Positions 33,198-35,994 of a DNA stretch of 35,994 nt are shown piece by piece. Under the pieces are notes generated by a model. That model was given only the letters and a program-made list of their open reading frames with translations. It was not told the DNA's origin and did not search any database. Location: positions 1-35,994 of the forward strand of contig CAAFUN010000125.1 in the NCBI GenBank assembly GCA_900766195.1. The letters are read 5' to 3'. Source of the DNA: an uncultured Bacteroides sp. GTDB lineage: Bacteria > Bacteroidota > Bacteroidia > Bacteroidales > Bacteroidaceae. A program made the translations under genes and the position numbers. Position 1 is the stretch's first letter. Each line of letters starts with the position of its first letter.

Positions 33198-35174
33198 TCA
33201 GAAGTTGGATACATCATAAGCCGCCTTCTTTCCTAAAGTGATAAAGACACCTATATAAAAGAAGTGATCACTAGAAGCCAACACAGCTTTATTGTCAACT
33301 TTACCAAATTCATTCTTACGACAAAGAATATTGCTGGCCGAGGCATGAATGATTACCTTGCGACTAGGTAGAAAGGTCAATCCCAAATCAAGACTGTTAT
33401 ACGGTTTTACCTCATCATTCATTAACCCTGGTAAGTTTGGATTATGATAAGGACGACCACTTGTAAATTGGTTAGTCAATCCTATTATCGTGCCGATAGT
33501 CGGGATGGAATACTTCAAAACCAACGCTGCATTATGCCGAGTGGCATATTGAGGAACAGTAAGTTCGGTATATTCAGCATACTTGCGTTTGGAGATATTA
33601 TAAGTGTAAGAGAGTTGGTATTCAAAGTTTTTCATTAACGATCGGTCATTAAAGAACAAATCAAGTCCTTTGCTATAGCCGTACCCCTGTGAAGTTACTT
33701 CCGACCCACTTGCCTCATTAACCATCAATGGAAGATGACGATAATCTTTATAATAGATTTCCGCTTTATAAAATCGTCCGTCAGCATTATATTGCCCCCC
33801 CATATTATATTGATTACAGACTTGCGAGTCCAAATAACCGGAACGAAGCATATACTTATTATCCGGCATTTGAGTATAACGTCCTATCGTTGCTGAAAAG
33901 ACCATTCTATTGGCAAAATAATTCAGCGCAAGTCGCGGAGACAATGTCATCTTTTCATTAGGACATACATACTCAGCGCGAAAAGAGAGTTCCGCTTTCA
34001 ACTTTTCCACCGGATAATATATGCCTGAAATAAAACTTCCCCACAATACCGGAGTAATTTGCTGCTGTTTATTAAGCGGCTCTTCCTCACCAATAGATGC
34101 ACTGTAAACTGATTTATAATGAGTATCGTATTGACGCAACAATCCTTCAGAGCCTACTTCCATGCGAAATTTCGGATTGATTCGCTTAAATATCTTAGTT
34201 TTCAAATGCACTTCTTGTTGACGTTCCATCCAACTATCATCTGTTAGAACAGCACCATGTACATTCTCTTGATAGTGAGAATATGCCATACCGGCAAAAT
34301 AGTTCCATCCTTTGGAAGTCGTCTTTCTATAAGTTGCATTAAGATATAAGTTATCTTCGTTCAGCGCAAATAGTCTACTGTTGTTGCCACTATAATTGGA
34401 GAATGCGGTATGATCATATTCCACATAAAGCTTAAAGAGGCTGGAGTCACCGGGATGATAGCGGAGTTGGGTAGCTCCCGATAACATCCTGTATGGCTTT
34501 TTGAAGTCAAGCCGACCGGAATAAATATGATCATACATACTCAAATTCTGATAATCGACATTCATTGAGAGCGACCCCTTTGTAAAAGTACGTGTTCCCC
34601 CTCCCCCTATTCCTACAGAAGATAGATTGAGACCCAACTTATTAATGACACTTCTGTCCTTAGTTTCCAATGGAAGAACAGCCGAAAGAGCATCGCCATA
34701 TTCTAAAGAAGCACCACCCGTATACAGATTTATACCACTAAACATGAAAGTGGAGTAACGCGATCGCACCGGGGTGTTTACACTAGTTGTGGTATACGGA
34801 TTTAATACATGCATGCCATCAATATAAGTCTGTACCTCTGAGCTGCTTCCGCCACGCACCAGTAATTTTCCACTCTCACCTTGCAACTGTACGCCAGGCA
34901 AAGTTTCTAAAGCCCTATAGAGGTCGCCATTAGCTCCGCCCTGTGTAACCAATTCTATCGGAGTGAGATTATTCCAACTGCTATTGGCAGCAGGCGTTTT
35001 CTTTGCCTTTACTACTACCTCATCTAAGTTTACACTATCTACATAAAGTTTTAAGTAAACAGTATCTCTTTGCTGTATGTGTGTCGTCCTCTTAGCTGTT
35101 TGAGCACATACGGGTAATGCAAAACATAAGCAATGCACGGCACACATCATCACATTTTCTATTAGTTTCTTCAT
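33198..35174 (-). CDS. TonB-dependent outer-membrane receptor
   Basis: This 658-residue protein has a signal peptide ending PVCAQ, a short lead segment with a TonB-box-like stretch (VNLDEVVVKAKK, about 49-60), a plug domain (PGVQLQGESGKLLVRGGSSSEVQTYIDG) and a barrel. It has neither the SusC-type length nor the carboxypeptidase-like N-terminal domain, and no SusD partner follows. It is probably a siderophore, vitamin or small-ligand importer rather than a glycan transporter. The -7 box at 35197-35204 gives it its own promoter, separate from the LytTR gene. Confidence 0.88.
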   Translation of the reverse strand: MKKLIENVMMCAVHCLCFALPVCAQTAKRTTHIQQRDTVYLKLYVDSVNLDEVVVKAKKTPAANSSWNNLTPIELVTQGGANGDLYRALETLPGVQLQGESGKLLVRGGSSSEVQTYIDGMHVLNPYTTTSVNTPVRSRYSTFMFSGINLYTGGASLEYGDALSAVLPLETKDRSVINKLGLNLSSVGIGGGGTRTFTKGSLSMNVDYQNLSMYDHIYSGRLDFKKPYRMLSGATQLRYHPGDSSLFKLYVEYDHTAFSNYSGNNSRLFALNEDNLYLNATYRKTTSKGWNYFAGMAYSHYQENVHGAVLTDDSWMERQQEVHLKTKIFKRINPKFRMEVGSEGLLRQYDTHYKSVYSASIGEEEPLNKQQQITPVLWGSFISGIYYPVEKLKAELSFRAEYVCPNEKMTLSPRLALNYFANRMVFSATIGRYTQMPDNKYMLRSGYLDSQVCNQYNMGGQYNADGRFYKAEIYYKDYRHLPLMVNEASGSEVTSQGYGYSKGLDLFFNDRSLMKNFEYQLSYTYNISKRKYAEYTELTVPQYATRHNAALVLKYSIPTIGTIIGLTNQFTSGRPYHNPNLPGLMNDEVKPYNSLDLGLTFLPSRKVIIHASASNILCRKNEFGKVDNKAVLASSDHFFYIGVFITLGKKAAYDVSNF

Positions 35175-35196
35175 TTCTGTTTTTCGTTTTCACAGG

Positions 35197-35204
35197 CAAA
35201 CATA
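35197..35204 (-). promoter_or_regulatory. -7 promoter box of the TonB receptor
   Basis: On the minus strand this reads TATGTTTG, matching TAnnTTTG, 22 bp before the ATG. Confidence 0.6.
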
Positions 35205-35227
35205 AAGGTTAAGCATGACGCACAAAA

Positions 35228-35253
35228 AAATCCGGGACATATAGCCCGGATTT
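35228..35253 (-). terminator. Rho-independent terminator of the LytTR gene
   Basis: On the minus strand, a 9-bp stem AAATCCGGG/CCCGGATTT with an 8-base loop is followed by a T-run, after the LytTR stop at 35320. Confidence 0.85.
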
Positions 35254-35319
35254 GTGATGAATGCCATTGTCTGTGTGACGAATGGTCGATTTATATCTAA
35301 TATTGTGATGAATAGCAAG

Positions 35320-35994
35320 CTATATTTTATCGCCTAAGTGCTTTCTCAAATCTTTAGCATAAGCACGTGATACAGGTACTTCTGCATTACCCATCTTCAA
35401 ATGTAAACGATAACCTTGCATATTACCCTCTACTTTCACAACGGCAGACGTATTCACTAAAAAGGCCCTATGACAACGTATGATAGCCGAACAAGCAGAC
35501 ACAGCATCTTCAGCCTGTTTCATTGTACCTCGAAGCAACTTCTGATGAATCTTATCTCCTATATGATAAGCAATACGCACATAATTTCCTTCGGCTTCCA
35601 CATAAAGCAAATCGGACGCATTGACTTGAAAGCTTTCTTTAGTACCTCCCGTAAAACTAATCAAGGAACTATCTTCAGATTCAGAGTCTTCTGTTTTTTC
35701 ATCATATCCATGAGAATGAGAGTTAGTCACACCAGAAGCGGATATTTCTGGTTCTTCCGACAAAAGAGAATTCAATTTCGTAGCTTCTCTTAAATTGCGA
35801 GCTAATATTAAATTACGATTCAAGAGAGAAAGAAAAACAATAGGAAAAGGTGCCAGTATTATGACCCAAAAGAAACTAACCACAAATAAAAGCCAGTTAA
35901 ACTTGTATTGAAAGATCAAAATAGAGTACGCAGCATTGCAAAGCCCTATCGATAAGCAAATAAGCAGAGTGTTGAACATACTCCGTCCTAAAGT
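35320..35994 (-). CDS. LytTR-domain membrane regulator, 5' end outside the window
   Basis: The visible part has at least two membrane helices (LLICLSIGLCNAAYSILIF and LLFVVSFFWVIILAPFPIVFL), then a charged Ser/Glu-rich linker, then a LytTR DNA-binding domain (about residues 115-215 counted from the ATG at 35979) with ASDLLYVEAEGNYVRI, IRCHRAFLVN and VPVSRAYAKDLRKHL. The frame stays open to the window edge beyond that ATG, so the true start is probably outside and more membrane helices are likely. LytTR proteins bind direct repeats in promoters. A membrane-embedded form is typical of Bacteroidetes one-component regulators. The target is unknown. Confidence 0.88.
   Translation of the reverse strand, partial: TLGRSMFNTLLICLSIGLCNAAYSILIFQYKFNWLLFVVSFFWVIILAPFPIVFLSLLNRNLILARNLREATKLNSLLSEEPEISASGVTNSHSHGYDEKTEDSESEDSSLISFTGGTKESFQVNASDLLYVEAEGNYVRIAYHIGDKIHQKLLRGTMKQAEDAVSACSAIIRCHRAFLVNTSAVVKVEGNMQGYRLHLKMGNAEVPVSRAYAKDLRKHLGDKI

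Noticed and set aside
1..35994. CRISPR array
   Set aside because: No regularly spaced conserved repeats with unique spacers. The only tandem repeat (1398-1485) has no spacers and there are no cas genes.

Overview
The window looks like chromosome from a gut Bacteroides or close relative (Bacteroidales). The evidence is a SusC/SusD pair followed by glycoside hydrolases, repeated TAnnTTTG (-7) promoter boxes with few Shine-Dalgarno sites, a Bacteroides-type histone H1-like mini-protein, DUF4377 and DUF2141 secreted proteins, and the linked order zapB-like / zapA / rny. I cannot assign a species from the sequence alone.

Region 1 (1-6000) is an eroded accessory island. It holds a decapitated Fic gene, a stretch with a 22-bp degenerate tandem repeat and two perfect 32-34 bp palindromes, an AT-rich 698-codon gene for a PIN-like nuclease with a C-terminal coiled coil and two membrane helices, a frameshifted IS5-type transposase remnant, and two tandem XRE regulators on the minus strand. 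The PIN protein is the best candidate here for an undescribed system, plausibly a single-gene membrane-tethered RNase used in defence or stress.

Region 2 (6177-15233) is a compact polysaccharide utilisation locus. It has a SusC transporter, a SusD lipoprotein, a long hairpin with a fresh promoter behind it, a secreted six-hairpin-type glycosidase, a GH97 enzyme with the residue layout of retaining alpha-galactosidase-like members, and a strong terminator. SusC/D would capture and import the glycan while the two enzymes remove terminal sugars. No SusR, hybrid two-component or ECF regulator is present, so control is either remote or by the adjacent XRE pair.

Region 3 (15300-17290) carries a partial duplication. 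A DUF4377 lipoprotein gene (16903) has its promoter, leader and first ~45 codons copied about 1.5 kb upstream, where they are joined to an unrelated ~290-residue secreted domain and have lost both the ATG and the lipobox Cys.

Region 4 (17455-26205) is housekeeping and hypothetical genes. In order: an SDR oxidoreductase, a zinc-ribbon membrane protein, a DUF4130 plus radical-SAM DNA-modification/repair pair on the minus strand, a 57-residue histone H1-like protein, an AlbA_2-domain protein, an unknown Bacteroidales protein, a long KamA-type radical SAM enzyme, a uracil-DNA-glycosylase-fold protein and tRNA-Trp(CCA).

Region 5 (26260-35994) holds a calcineurin-like phosphoesterase, a phosphodiester glycosidase-fold protein, a YbaN/DUF454 membrane protein whose promoter implies a leaderless mRNA, a family-1 nucleoside phosphorylase, the zapB-like / zapA / structured RNA / RNase Y cluster with an unusual upstream run of GTACA motifs, and then on the minus strand a DUF2141 protein, a TonB-dependent receptor and the truncated end of a LytTR membrane regulator.
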